Shown here: piece after piece, positions 15,728-24,554 of the stretch | How positions within the stretch are numbered: the stretch's first letter is position 1 | Layout: each line of letters opens with the position of its first letter | Source of the DNA: CAZJLP01 sp964546955 | GTDB taxonomy: Bacteria > Verrucomicrobiota > Verrucomicrobiia > Opitutales > Opitutaceae | Assembly (NCBI GenBank): GCA_964546955.1 | Contig: CAZJLP010000020.1 | Coordinates: 15,946-79,945, forward strand | Direction of reading: 5' to 3' | Length of the DNA stretch: 64,000 nucleotides | The notes under the pieces: generated by a model | Databases searched by the model: none | What the model was told of the DNA's origin: nothing | What the model saw: only the letters and a program-made list of their open reading frames with translations | Program-made: the position numbers and the translations under genes

Positions 15728-16339
15728 ATGAAAGAGACAATCACCAAACTCGCATTAGCAATGACGGCCTGCCTCGCTTTGACAGCCGCGCTTCCGCTGA
15801 ATGCCGCCCCCACCGACGGCTACACTCGCTACACGCCTCCCACCCCGGGCGTGCAAAACCGCACGAATGGCTGCGGCGGATACTCCAACTCCGGAGGCAT
15901 CTTCAAAGCCTGGGTCTGCGCGGGCGAAGAACGCGTCGAGCAGCGCTGGGCCAACTGGCCGAGCCAAACCCGCTACAATCAGTGGCAAGGCGATATTCGC
16001 TTCGACTCGCGCACTCAGAGAACCTGCATCATGCAGATCAAGAGTAACACCGGCGGCGAACCGATCTATATTCAGGTCCAGGCTCCGGGCACGATGCGCA
16101 ACGACAACAGTTCCGTTTTCATGTCGGGGATGGCTGGCACGTGGTTCCGCTTGAACGCGCTCTTCAATCCCGCGAACGGCGATTCGAAAGCCTACGTCAA
16201 CGGCTCGCAACGCGTCTCCCGCCAGATGTCGACCTCGTCGCGCGATTGGTATTTCAAAAACGGCACCTACAATAACGGTCTGCCCTCCGGCGGACGGTCC
16301 ACGGCAGAATTCCGCAACGTGACGCACTGGAGGCGATAA
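15728..16339 (+). CDS. Secreted polysaccharide-lyase-like protein, paralogue 1
   Basis: A 203-residue exported protein with signal peptide (residues 1-26, ending LNA-AP). The mature part starts TDGYTRYTPPTPG. It carries QWQGDIRFDS, CIMQIKSN, GTWFRLNALFNPANG, then WYFKNGTYN and STAEFRNVTHWRR. The QIKS, YFKNGTYN and EFRNVxxWR elements resemble the beta-jelly-roll lyases of families such as PL7/PL20 (alginate or glucuronan lyases). The catalytic residues are not certain, so it may bind rather than cleave. Two cysteines (CGGY, WVCAG) could form a disulfide. Followed by its own terminator and an almost identical paralogue. Confidence 0.6.
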   Translation: MKETITKLALAMTACLALTAALPLNAAPTDGYTRYTPPTPGVQNRTNGCGGYSNSGGIFKAWVCAGEERVEQRWANWPSQTRYNQWQGDIRFDSRTQRTCIMQIKSNTGGEPIYIQVQAPGTMRNDNSSVFMSGMAGTWFRLNALFNPANGDSKAYVNGSQRVSRQMSTSSRDWYFKNGTYNNGLPSGGRSTAEFRNVTHWRR

Positions 16340-16385
16340 CCGCACCTCAGCGCTCCCCAGAGAGCGTGCGGACTTCTCCGAGTCG

Positions 16386-16418
16386 ATCCGGCCCGCGTTT
16401 CGCAGGCCGGATTTTTTT
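16386..16418 (+). terminator. Intrinsic terminator after paralogue 1
   Basis: Stem ATCCGGCC/GGCCGGAT with an 11-nt loop, followed by TTTTTTT. It separates the two paralogues into independent transcripts. Confidence 0.9.
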
Positions 16419-16546
16419 GCTTTCGCGGTGTCCTCGCAGACTGATTTCGACGAGCCGCTGAGCACATTATTGCAATTTTTGTGCTATTTTACATCCGTCT
16501 TTGACCAAAAGGCTTACTGAGCAAAAGGCCGAAACAAACGGGCCAA

Positions 16547-16564
16547 ATCGGATAAACATCCGAT
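16547..16564. promoter_or_regulatory. Shared palindrome upstream of lyase-like gene 2
   Basis: ATCGGATAAACATCCGAT, one base different from the site at 15442-15459 and at a similar distance (282 bp) from its gene. See that entry. Confidence 0.5.
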
Positions 16565-16846
16565 GGGCGATTCGGCGTGGGTTTGATTAAATGCGCTCAC
16601 GGTTTTCTCGCCGTATCAAACCCCTTCCTGGGTTAAGCCCCAGCGCTGACGTCGATGAGGTTTCGCCCTTTCCGTCCGCGAGACGTACCCAACTTACCCC
16701 TCTGAACCTCGGTGTCATTGGACGCGGCCGACTTCGTTGTCTCTGCGTTCGGCGGCCACGGGGGAAAGCGGGGAAACCCCGGACAGAATCCTTCTGGCCG
16801 GTTCACTCGGCTCACGCCGTTCAAAAACCCCCACCCTGAAGTCCTA

Positions 16847-17458
16847 ATGAATCAGAACCTCAAAACCCTCGCAACCGCCTCGCTTGCCCTTTTCGCGCTC
16901 GCCGCGGTCGCTCAGCTTCAAGCTGCCCCAACGGACGGTTACACCCGCTACACGCCTCCCACCCCCGGCGTCCAAAACCGCACGAATGGGTGCGGCGGCT
17001 ATTCGAACGTCAGCGGCGTGTTCAAGGCCTGGGTCTGCGCCGGCGAAGAACGCGTCGAGCAACGCTGGGCGGACTGGCCCAGCCAAAGCACGTACAACCA
17101 ATGGCAGGGCGATATCCGCTTCGACTCGCGCACTCAGAAAACCTGCATCATGCAGATCAAGAGTAACACGGGCGGCGAACCGATCTACATTCAGGTCACC
17201 GTTCCCGGCTCGATCCGCAACGACAACGCGTCTGTCTTCCAGACGGGCCTCGCCGGCACGTGGTTTCGCTTGAACGCGCTGTTCAATCCCGCCAACGGCG
17301 ACGGCAAGGCTTACATCAATGGCTCGCAGAAGGTGAGCCGTTCGATGCCGACCTCCGACCGTCACTGGTATTTCAAAAACGGAACGTACAACAACGGTCT
17401 GCCCTCCGGTGGACGGTCCACGGCGGAATTCCGCAACGTGACGCACTGGCGGCGCTAA
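16847..17458 (+). CDS. Secreted polysaccharide-lyase-like protein, paralogue 2
   Basis: Exactly 203 residues, like paralogue 1, and most residues of the mature region are identical, including the QIKSNTGGEPIYIQV, GTWFRLNALFNPANGD and EFRNVTHWRR blocks. Signal peptides differ (here MNQNLKTLATASLALFALAA). The start at 16847 is set by the signal peptide; the upstream in-frame ATG at 16712 adds 45 unlikely residues. Divergent signal peptide and leader with a conserved mature domain suggest an older duplication kept under selection. The same functional uncertainty applies as for paralogue 1. Confidence 0.6.
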   Translation: MNQNLKTLATASLALFALAAVAQLQAAPTDGYTRYTPPTPGVQNRTNGCGGYSNVSGVFKAWVCAGEERVEQRWADWPSQSTYNQWQGDIRFDSRTQKTCIMQIKSNTGGEPIYIQVTVPGSIRNDNASVFQTGLAGTWFRLNALFNPANGDGKAYINGSQKVSRSMPTSDRHWYFKNGTYNNGLPSGGRSTAEFRNVTHWRR

Positions 17459-17475
17459 GTCATTCCGCTGAGAAC

Positions 17476-17511
17476 GGGGTCTGCGCAGGTGCGCAGACCC
17501 CTTGCGTTTTT
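17476..17511 (+). terminator. Intrinsic terminator after paralogue 2
   Basis: An 11-bp perfect stem GGGGTCTGCGC/GCGCAGACCCC around AGGT, then TTGCGTTTTT. Confidence 0.9.
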
Positions 17512-17563
17512 AGTCGGAGTTGAGAGTTGAGAGCGTTTTCAAACAACCTACCCCGTTAACCCC

Positions 17564-18145
17564 ATGCCCAAGGTCCTTCGCAGGATATCCGCTTTTTTCG
17601 TGATGGCTGCCGTCCTTGCGTTAGCGGCGTTCGCGCACACGGCAATCGGAGCCGTCGGCGACGGAAAACCGAAGCAGGAAAAAGCCGCGCCGAAGGAGGC
17701 GCCGCGCGGAAAGACGGGCAACCATTACGATCACCTGTTCGGAAATACCTATAAGACCACGGTCGACTTGTACCTTTTCATTCTGCAGGACGACATGGAT
17801 CATCTTTATCTCGGGCGCAGCGATGGACGCCCGGCCGGAAAACTCACGGATCTGCCAGCCGGCGGCGCAGCGAATATCGGCAAGACCTTCGGCAGGGTCA
17901 CGATTCTCGACTTCATCCCGGCGGGCGCCGAGTACACGATCACGGCGGAAACGCACGAGGTGACGGCGTTGAGCGGCCTGCGGGAGAAAGGCGGCGTTAC
18001 GATGAGTTTTATCGGGTTCTTGAACAACAAAGGGCGATCAACGAAGGGCGTGCTCGCGGAGTTCATTCAAACCGCGAAGAAAGTGACGGGGCCCGAGCTT
18101 AATCAGGAAATCGATCCCGCGTTCGCCACGCTGATCAAACCGTAG
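17564..18145 (+). CDS. Hypothetical secreted protein
   Basis: A 193-residue protein with a signal peptide (residues 1-29; hydrophobic FFVMAAVLALAAFA, cleavage near AIGA). A lysine/proline-rich linker (residues 34-52) is followed by a globular region: HYDHLFGNTYKTTVDLYLF, DHLYLGRSDG, AGAEYTITAETHEV, SFIGFLNNKG. I do not recognise the family. It is 36 bp upstream of the fibronectin-type protein and on the same strand, so the two and possibly the next gene are probably co-transcribed. Confidence 0.6.
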   Translation: MPKVLRRISAFFVMAAVLALAAFAHTAIGAVGDGKPKQEKAAPKEAPRGKTGNHYDHLFGNTYKTTVDLYLFILQDDMDHLYLGRSDGRPAGKLTDLPAGGAANIGKTFGRVTILDFIPAGAEYTITAETHEVTALSGLREKGGVTMSFIGFLNNKGRSTKGVLAEFIQTAKKVTGPELNQEIDPAFATLIKP

Positions 18146-18181
18146 GTCCTCTTCGTCTTTTTTCCCGTTCCCTCCCTGCTT

Positions 18182-19000
18182 ATGACACGACACGTTTTAC
18201 TCAAACGAATCCATGGTCTGCTCGCGGGAGCCGCCGTGCTCGGCGGCCCGGCGTTGGCCGCGGCGGCTGCCTCGGGCGACTACGCGTCGCCCACGGAGTT
18301 GACCGCCACCCTCGCGGATCCGATCAACATCGATCTAAAATGGAAGGACAACGCGACCAACGAGGCCGGGTACTTTGTGGAATACAGCCCGGACGCGAAC
18401 GACGAATGGGCGATCATCGAAGTGGTGCCGCCCAACACGACCGCCTATCGCCACCCCAATCTGATCCCGCACACGCGCTTCGTCTTCCGCGTGCGACCCT
18501 TCTACGGCCTCGCCTCGAACGAGGTCTTCGTCACGACCGGCAAGGAGGGCCCTCAGGAGGATCTAACCCCGTTCAACGACCAGAAACCTGAACCGGTCGC
18601 GCACAAAGAAAGAAAATCCCTAAAGTCCATCGCGACGGCGGCGGATGCCGCGCCGGCCGATTTCAAAGTCACGTTGATCCCCCCGGCGGCGATGCATTTC
18701 GGATGGAAAGACCGCTCGTCCGACGCCGAAGGACTCCTCCTGGAGATCAAAAGCGAGGACGCCGATTTTCGTCCTTCCGCCTTCCTCGAGCCCGGCACGA
18801 CGCATTTGGTGAGCCATGGTTTTCCTTTCGAGACCAAACTGGGGTTCCGCGTGCGAGCCATCGTTTCCGGAACGCCATCGAACAAGGCGGAACAGACCAC
18901 GGGAGCCGATCCGACCAACGAGGCATTCCCCGGCCCGAGCAAACCGGCCGAACCGGCGCCGCCTGCGGCCGACGCCAACAAAACCGCGCCGAAAGGCTGA
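18182..19000 (+). CDS. Secreted protein with two fibronectin type III-like domains
   Basis: A 272-residue protein: signal peptide (residues 1-30), then two FN3-like domains at about 39-122 (LKWKDNATNEAGYFVEYS ... RFVFRVRPFYGLASNEV) and 160-245 (FGWKDRSSDAEGLLLEIK ... KLGFRVRAIVSGTPSNKA), joined by a charged linker and ending in a proline/alanine-rich tail. The WKDxSxxExGxxxE pattern in both units is the FN3 strand signature. Probably a cell-surface or extracellular binding protein. Co-oriented with its neighbours at 17564 and 19028 with gaps under 40 bp. Confidence 0.72.
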   Translation: MTRHVLLKRIHGLLAGAAVLGGPALAAAAASGDYASPTELTATLADPINIDLKWKDNATNEAGYFVEYSPDANDEWAIIEVVPPNTTAYRHPNLIPHTRFVFRVRPFYGLASNEVFVTTGKEGPQEDLTPFNDQKPEPVAHKERKSLKSIATAADAAPADFKVTLIPPAAMHFGWKDRSSDAEGLLLEIKSEDADFRPSAFLEPGTTHLVSHGFPFETKLGFRVRAIVSGTPSNKAEQTTGADPTNEAFPGPSKPAEPAPPAADANKTAPKG

Positions 19001-19027
19001 TCGGAGACATCGCTCCATCTCGTATTC

Positions 19028-20305
19028 ATGGATTCGCGACAACCACCCCTGCTCCCCATTGCCCTCGGCCTGGCTGCCTTGCTCGGCAGCGGCTGGTGGG
19101 CGTGGTCCCGGGTGGACAACCGCGGTGCATCCACCGCGAACGTATCTGTCCCGACCGAGCCGTCCTCAGCGCCGCAACCAGCCCCGATCGCTCCCGCAGC
19201 GCCCGCGAAAGACCTGCTGGCGACGGCCTCTCTCGATGAGCTCGGCGCGCTCATACGGGCCAAGATCGCCGCTGGCGCTTCCGCCAACGAACTCTTCGCC
19301 TGGCTACGCTCGCTGGCCCTGAAACAACCGGAACTGGCGATCGAGCTGGCTCACACCCTGGGCCGCAACGAAGACGAGCAAGCAATGTGGGTGTCCGACC
19401 TGACGCGCGAATGGACGGCGCGGGAACCCCGGGCGGCCTGGCAATGGCTTTTTCGGCAGCCGCTTCAGCGCCTGGAAAAACTTTCCCACGGCAATCTGCT
19501 CAACGTCGTCACGGACGAGCTGGCCCAGCGCGACGAAAAGCTTCTCCTCGCCAACACCGATTTTCTCCTGCTGACCGGCGACAAACGAGCGCAGATCCCG
19601 CCGCAGGCCCTGGTCTTCGCGAGCATCGAAGGCCTAGTTCGTCATGGAAAACTGGATCAAGCGAAAGCCGCGCTGGAGACGTGGGCACGCGACCCGCTGA
19701 AAAACGATGTCGGCCCCGGCGCGCTGTCCACCGTGGCGATCGAACTCGCCAAAGCGTCGCCGGTCGAGGCCGGCCAGTGGCTGAAGGCGCTCCCGGTCAC
19801 CGATGAGCGAAACTCCGCCCTCGCCTCGCTCGCGGCGGACTGGGTGACGCGGGATCCGGAAGCGGCGTTGAAATGGAGCGCCGAACTCGATTCGCAGGAC
19901 GGCCGCACGACTGTCGTGCGGCGCGCTTACAGCGACTGGCTGGAAGAAGACGCGAGCAAGGCGGGAAAATGGCTGGGGGATCGCCTGGCCGAAAATCAGC
20001 CGCTGCCCGACGCAGAGGTGCTGATCGCAAATTTGGTTCATCAATCGTCCCTGATCAAAAAAGACCCGCTGGCGGCTCTCCAGTGGGCGGACTTGATCGG
20101 CGATCCGGCGCTGCGAGTCTCCACCCAGGAGCAACTCTTGCTGCGCTGGGGCGCGCGCGACCAATCCGGGTTCGAGCGCCACCTGGCGCAAAACACGACC
20201 CTCCCGGCCGAACGAAAAGCCGCCCTCATGCAACAAGTTAGGGATCACCATTTGGCGCCGGAAAAATCGCCCCTTTGGTTTTCGAGCGACGCCTTCGAAA
20301 AATGA
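19028..20305 (+). CDS. Membrane-anchored protein with helical AxxW repeats
   Basis: A 425-residue protein with a single N-terminal membrane segment (about residues 9-27; LPIALGLAALLGSGWWAW), a proline/alanine linker and a periplasmic alpha-solenoid. The solenoid contains degenerate repeats of about 35-40 residues with the theme DPxxAxxW: REPRAAWQWLF, SPVEAGQWLKAL, DPEAALKWSAEL, DASKAGKWLGD, DPLAALQWADL. This resembles TPR/HEAT-like helical repeat proteins that are frequent in Verrucomicrobiota, usually without a known role. Likely a protein-protein interaction scaffold at the envelope. Confidence 0.65.
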   Translation: MDSRQPPLLPIALGLAALLGSGWWAWSRVDNRGASTANVSVPTEPSSAPQPAPIAPAAPAKDLLATASLDELGALIRAKIAAGASANELFAWLRSLALKQPELAIELAHTLGRNEDEQAMWVSDLTREWTAREPRAAWQWLFRQPLQRLEKLSHGNLLNVVTDELAQRDEKLLLANTDFLLLTGDKRAQIPPQALVFASIEGLVRHGKLDQAKAALETWARDPLKNDVGPGALSTVAIELAKASPVEAGQWLKALPVTDERNSALASLAADWVTRDPEAALKWSAELDSQDGRTTVVRRAYSDWLEEDASKAGKWLGDRLAENQPLPDAEVLIANLVHQSSLIKKDPLAALQWADLIGDPALRVSTQEQLLLRWGARDQSGFERHLAQNTTLPAERKAALMQQVRDHHLAPEKSPLWFSSDAFEK

Positions 20306-20378
20306 CCGCGAGATCGCACCCCACCGGATCGCCGCCGCACTGCCTCGACTCCCGCAGGGGCTGCGCTAGGATGCGCCC

Positions 20379-23300
20379 GTGTTAACGACGGCCACCCCCC
20401 TCGTCCTGCGCGCGGCGTTTGCCCTGGTGGCGCTGACCGTTCTGAACGCGCGGGCGGCCACCTCGGCGAGCTCGGAGTGGATCATCGAAAGCTGGTACGT
20501 AGCCGATGGGTTGCCCAACAACAATATCGCGGCCATCGCGCAGGCGGAGGACGGCCACCTTTGGCTCGCCATGCCGGATTCCATCGCGCGCTTCGACGGC
20601 GTGCGTTTCGAGCGTTTCGCTCCGGAGGAAATCGGCATCGATTCGCGGCATCGCATCCGTGCGTTGAGCCGCGGACGGGACAACGCCCTCTGGGTCGCGG
20701 CGGATCACGATGGCGCAATCCGGCTTCAGGACGGCGCAACCCAGACTTTTGCCAAAGCCATGAACCTGCCGGTCGATTGCCTGGTGGAAGACGCGACCGG
20801 CGCCATGTGGATCACGTATTTCGGCGGAGAAATCCGACGCGTGAAAGACGGCAGCGTCAAACGGTGGACCGAAGCGGACGGATTGCCGCCCCGCGCCCGC
20901 GGCACCCTGGCCACGGATTCCCGCGGCAGGCTTTGGTTCGCGAAGGATGCGAATGTCGGAATCTTTCGCAACGAACGTTTCGAATCGCTGGTGCGGGTGA
21001 CGGGAGCCGCTCCCCGCGTGGCGGCCGCTTCCAGCGGAGGCGTGTGGATCAGCGCGAATTCGCAACTGTGGAAGTTCGACGAAGGCGGTTCGCTCAAGGA
21101 CTGCGGCCGCTTTCAACCGGCGGGCGTGCGCGGCGAAACCACGGCTTTGCTCGAAGACCGCACGGGCGCGCTCTGGATCGGGACATCCTCCATCGGGCTG
21201 CTTCGCTACGACGGGGTGAAATTTCAAAACGTTCCGGTGTCCGATCGCGAAATCTCCGCGCTGACCGAAGACCAGGAAGGAAACCTGTGGGTCGGCACTA
21301 TCGGAGGAGGCCTCAACCGAATCACGCCGCGGGCCATTCGGCTAGAGGCGCCCGGGGACGGCAATGTCGGCGAAAACCTGCAATCCGTCTGCCAGGACAC
21401 CGAAGGAGTCTTTTGGGCGGCGACGAGCAACGGGCTGCTTGCCCAGCGCGAGCCGGACGGCTGGAAAATCACCACGCTCGACGAAGCCCACGCGGTGCGC
21501 GGCGCCACGTGTGTCGCCGCGGACACGACGGGGGGAGTGTGGATCGGTACCGCGGTGGGCGAACTCCACTACCGGAATCAAAACCGCCTGCAGACCTTTC
21601 GCGCGGCGGACGGGCTGAGTGCTCGTACCGTCCGCTCCCTGTTCGCCAGCAGCAACGGGGACCTTTGGCTCGCCAGCGAAGGACCGACCACCCTCCAGGT
21701 CTATCGCGGGGGCAAATTCGTTTCATTGTCGGTTCCCGCGGGGGCCGCGCACCTGCGCACCATCGTCGAAGACATGAGGGGCACCATTTGGGTGGGCGCG
21801 CAGAAGGGGATGCTCCTGCGGGTCGAAGGCAACCAACTGGTCGACGCCAGCGAGCCGCTGGGCGGTATTTCGAGCTCGATCCGCGCCCTCCATGTCACGA
21901 GCGACAACAGCCTTTGGCTCGGCTTCGGAGGGCACGGCGTCGGCCGGCTGCGCGCCGGAAAGTTCGGGCTGATCCTGCCCAAGCACGGACTTTATCACAA
22001 TAATCTGTCCCAGATCGTCTCGGACGACCGCGGAAGTATTTGGTTTGGCTGCGATCGCGGCCTTTTTAAAGTGCGGAAAGACGAACTCGACGCGGTGGCC
22101 GAAGGCCGCGCAGCCTCTCTGCAGTCGGTGGTTTATGGGCGCAGCCAGGGTTTGCCCAGCCTGCAGGCACAGTATGGGTTTTGGCCGGGAGCGTTTCGCA
22201 GCCGCGAAGGCCGCATCGTCATTCCCATGCGCTCCGGCTTGGCCATCGCGGATCCCGGCCGACTCCGGATCGCATCACAGCCGCCCTCCGTGCTCCTGAA
22301 GCGCGTGGCGGTGGACGAGGAAGCGGTGGCTTTCTACGGCGGTCCGCTGCCTCTCGGCCCGGAGAAAAAAGGCAAACTTGTCGCGCTTCACAAATCGCCG
22401 AGCAAACTCGCGCTCGACCCCGGCCATCGCCAAGTCCTCTTCGATTTCACCGCGGTCGCGCTGGGCGCGCCGGAAAACGTGCAGTTTCGGTACCGGCTGG
22501 ACGGATTCGACCGCGACTGGATTTCGACGGACGAACGAAGCGCGAAATATCCCCGGCTCGAAGCGGGCAACTACCGGTTTCGTGTCATCGCGCGCAACAA
22601 CGAGGGAATCTGGAACGAGACCGGCGCGGCGCTGGCGTTCAGCGTCACGCCGTTCGTGTGGCAGCGCTGGTGGTTCCGAATCGCGGCGGTCGGCCTATTC
22701 TCGGTGGCGGTGGGCGCGGCCGTGCGCTACGTTTCGTTTCGCCGCTTGAGCCGGAAGCTCGAGACACTTGAACGCCAGGCGGCTCTCGAGAAAGAGCGGG
22801 CGCGCATCGCTCGCGACATTCACGACGACGTGGGCAATCGCCTGACCGAGATCTCGCTGCTCAGCGAACTCGCCTTGCGCGACGGCGAGCACCAGAAGAA
22901 TGGACAATACGTGCAGCAGATCTCATCGACGGTCCGCCATGTGACCGACTCGCTGGACGAAATCATTTGGGCGGTCAGCCCGCGCAACGACACGCTCCCC
23001 AGCGTCATTCACTACATCGGCGAATTCGCGATCGAGTTCCTGCATACGGCGCAGATCAGCTGCCGGATGGAATTGCCCGACCAGATCCCGAATCGCCATG
23101 TGTCGGCGGAGATTCGCCACAATCTGTTTTTGGCCGTGAAGGAGTCGCTCCACAACGTCGTGCGCCATGCCGGGGCTTCCGAAGTGGTGCTGCGCGTCGT
23201 GATGGATGAGAAATGCCTTTCCATCATCGTCCACGACAACGGCCGCGGCTTCGCGTCGTCGACGGTGAACGACCCCGGGGCCGACGGCTTGAGGAACATG

Positions 23301-23417
23301 AAGCAGCGCATGGAGGAAATCCAGGGCAGCTTCGCGCTTCGAAGCGAGCCGGGCTCGGGCAAGGGCACGGAAATTACGTTTTCCTATCCGTGGCGGGGGC
23401 AAAACGGAAAATACTAA
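20379..23417 (+). CDS. Sensor histidine kinase with Reg_prop beta-propeller and Y_Y_Y domain
   Basis: A 1,012-residue protein starting at GTG 20379. Signal peptide 1-27. About 14 propeller strands repeat the two-component-regulator-propeller theme (WLAMPDSIARFDG, LWIGTSSIGLLRYDG, LWVGTIGGGLNRI) through residue about 610. A Y_Y_Y domain follows (FRYRLDGFDRDWISTDERS, about 690-755), then a transmembrane helix (about 764-790) and the kinase: H815 in RIARDIHDDVGNRLTEISLL (HisKA_3) and HATPase_c with N box (about 915-935) and glycine box DNGRGF/DGLRNM. It senses an extracellular or periplasmic cue, possibly a glycan, and should phosphorylate the NarL-type regulator at 23584. Confidence 0.92.
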   Translation: MLTTATPLVLRAAFALVALTVLNARAATSASSEWIIESWYVADGLPNNNIAAIAQAEDGHLWLAMPDSIARFDGVRFERFAPEEIGIDSRHRIRALSRGRDNALWVAADHDGAIRLQDGATQTFAKAMNLPVDCLVEDATGAMWITYFGGEIRRVKDGSVKRWTEADGLPPRARGTLATDSRGRLWFAKDANVGIFRNERFESLVRVTGAAPRVAAASSGGVWISANSQLWKFDEGGSLKDCGRFQPAGVRGETTALLEDRTGALWIGTSSIGLLRYDGVKFQNVPVSDREISALTEDQEGNLWVGTIGGGLNRITPRAIRLEAPGDGNVGENLQSVCQDTEGVFWAATSNGLLAQREPDGWKITTLDEAHAVRGATCVAADTTGGVWIGTAVGELHYRNQNRLQTFRAADGLSARTVRSLFASSNGDLWLASEGPTTLQVYRGGKFVSLSVPAGAAHLRTIVEDMRGTIWVGAQKGMLLRVEGNQLVDASEPLGGISSSIRALHVTSDNSLWLGFGGHGVGRLRAGKFGLILPKHGLYHNNLSQIVSDDRGSIWFGCDRGLFKVRKDELDAVAEGRAASLQSVVYGRSQGLPSLQAQYGFWPGAFRSREGRIVIPMRSGLAIADPGRLRIASQPPSVLLKRVAVDEEAVAFYGGPLPLGPEKKGKLVALHKSPSKLALDPGHRQVLFDFTAVALGAPENVQFRYRLDGFDRDWISTDERSAKYPRLEAGNYRFRVIARNNEGIWNETGAALAFSVTPFVWQRWWFRIAAVGLFSVAVGAAVRYVSFRRLSRKLETLERQAALEKERARIARDIHDDVGNRLTEISLLSELALRDGEHQKNGQYVQQISSTVRHVTDSLDEIIWAVSPRNDTLPSVIHYIGEFAIEFLHTAQISCRMELPDQIPNRHVSAEIRHNLFLAVKESLHNVVRHAGASEVVLRVVMDEKCLSIIVHDNGRGFASSTVNDPGADGLRNMKQRMEEIQGSFALRSEPGSGKGTEITFSYPWRGQNGKY

Positions 23418-23433
23418 TCAGTCCGGCCGTGAA

Positions 23434-23555
23434 TTCTTTCTCTTTCTTCTTTATCTTTCTCTCAAGGGTTAGAGCCATTCTGTACGCAACCTTGGTCGCA
23501 GCCCCCTCGTTTCGAGATAAAGATAAAGATAAAGATAAAGAGGAAAGAGAAAGAT
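23434..23555. repeat. Polypyrimidine/polypurine hairpin, copy 1, with hexamer tandem repeat
   Basis: A pyrimidine arm (23434-23463, TTCTTTCTCTTTCTTC...) pairs with a purine arm (23514-23555) across 50 bp. The purine arm contains four tandem AAAGAT units, a possible length-variable microsatellite. It sits between kinase and response-regulator genes. The same design recurs at 28351-28726, 30718-30853, 42449-42583 and 47447-47578. Confidence 0.75.
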
Positions 23556-23583
23556 TGTCCCCCGCCGCTTCCATCTTCCCAGC

Positions 23584-24213
23584 ATGACTCCCATTACACT
23601 CTGCATCGTTGAAGACGATCAAGGCACGCGCGAGCAGCTCGCGGCCCTTCTCAGCCGCGAGCCGAAGCTCCGTTGCGTGAATACGTATAGCACGGGGGAG
23701 GACGCGCTGCGAGGGATTCCGCAGGACCAGCCCGACGTCGCTTTGGTCGACATCAACCTGCCCGGCATGAGCGGGATCGAGTGCGTCTCGAAGCTCACCG
23801 CCCAGATGCCGAAGCTGAAGGTGCTGATGCTGACCGCGTACAAGGAGAGCGATCTCATCTTCAATTCGCTTCGCGCCGGAGCGCGTGGATACCTGTTGAA
23901 AAAAATGGTGCCGGCCGAACTGGTGACCGCCGTCGAGCAGGCCCACGCGGGAGGCGCGCCGATGTCGATGCAGATCGCGAGCAAAGTCGTGGAGTATTTC
24001 CATCTGGCCGAGCGCTCCGCCTCCGACGTGGCCAAGCTGACGCCGCGCGAGCACGAAATCCTCGAGCTCCTGGCCAAAGGGTTTCTCTACAAGGAAATCG
24101 TCGAGCGGCTCGGCATCAGCATGAGCACGGTCCGCACGCATCTTCAGCACATCTACGACAAGCTGCACGTGCAATCGCGGACGGAGGCGACGGCGAAATA
24201 TTTTGGGCGGTAG
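23584..24213 (+). CDS. NarL-family response regulator
   Basis: A 209-residue regulator: receiver domain with acidic pair D11/D12, phosphoacceptor D56 (VALVDINLPG), T84 and K106 (GYLLKK), and a LuxR-type HTH at about 150-205 (LTPREHEILELLAKG, ISMSTVRTHLQHIYDKLHV). All residues needed for phosphotransfer are intact. It is the obvious partner of the HisKA_3 kinase directly upstream, since this kinase class pairs with NarL-type regulators. Targets are not evident; the nearby carbohydrate locus is a possibility. Confidence 0.92.
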   Translation: MTPITLCIVEDDQGTREQLAALLSREPKLRCVNTYSTGEDALRGIPQDQPDVALVDINLPGMSGIECVSKLTAQMPKLKVLMLTAYKESDLIFNSLRAGARGYLLKKMVPAELVTAVEQAHAGGAPMSMQIASKVVEYFHLAERSASDVAKLTPREHEILELLAKGFLYKEIVERLGISMSTVRTHLQHIYDKLHVQSRTEATAKYFGR

Positions 24214-24220
24214 CGCGCGG

Positions 24221-24426
24221 TTTTGGGTTTTGAGTTTTGGGTAACCGATCCCGACTCGCTGGCGCTCGCCGCTACGGGGCAGAAAACCAGCGATAAGCAT
24301 CGGATCGAGGTCGACTCTCGATCCTGCCACTCGCTCACGCTCGTAGCTACTCTCGGCAGCCACACTGCAACCGCTCTGTGCCCTCCTGCTCGTCCTCTTC
24401 CGGCCTCTGGGTCACAAAACAAAGCT
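24221..24426. repeat. Composite repeat A, copy 1
   Basis: A 206-bp dispersed repeat. Ordered blocks: TTTTGAGTTTTGGGTAACCG; CCCGACTCGCTGGCGCTCGC; AGCGATAAGC; CACTCGCTCACGCTCGTAGC; CTCTGTGCCCTCCTGCTCGT; CACAAAACAAAGCT. The same order occurs at 32263-32477 and, truncated at the left, at 34781-34951; a compressed version is at 28600-28690. No coding capacity. Confidence 0.8.
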
Positions 24427-24507
24427 AATGGCCGCTAATCCGGAAACGGTGCTCGAACTCATCTTTTTCCGACGAGCTGTGGGTCAATAGGCGGTCTGGA
24501 TCCAAGT

Positions 24508-24537
24508 GGATCCTTCGCTACGCTCGAGGATGACAAG
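24508..24537. repeat. GTCATCC-type repeat, single arm
   Basis: The sequence GGATCCTTCGCTACGCTCGA followed by GGATGACAAG is one arm of the element present as a full hairpin at 58336-58421 and in compact form at 33879-33914. It lies in the convergent gap between the response regulator and LacI genes. Confidence 0.65.
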
Positions 24538-24554
24538 GCGAGGATTAGGGATCA

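Noticed and set aside
23434..23555. CRISPR array
   Set aside because: The repeated AAAGAT units are contiguous hexamers with no spacers, and no cas genes occur in the window.
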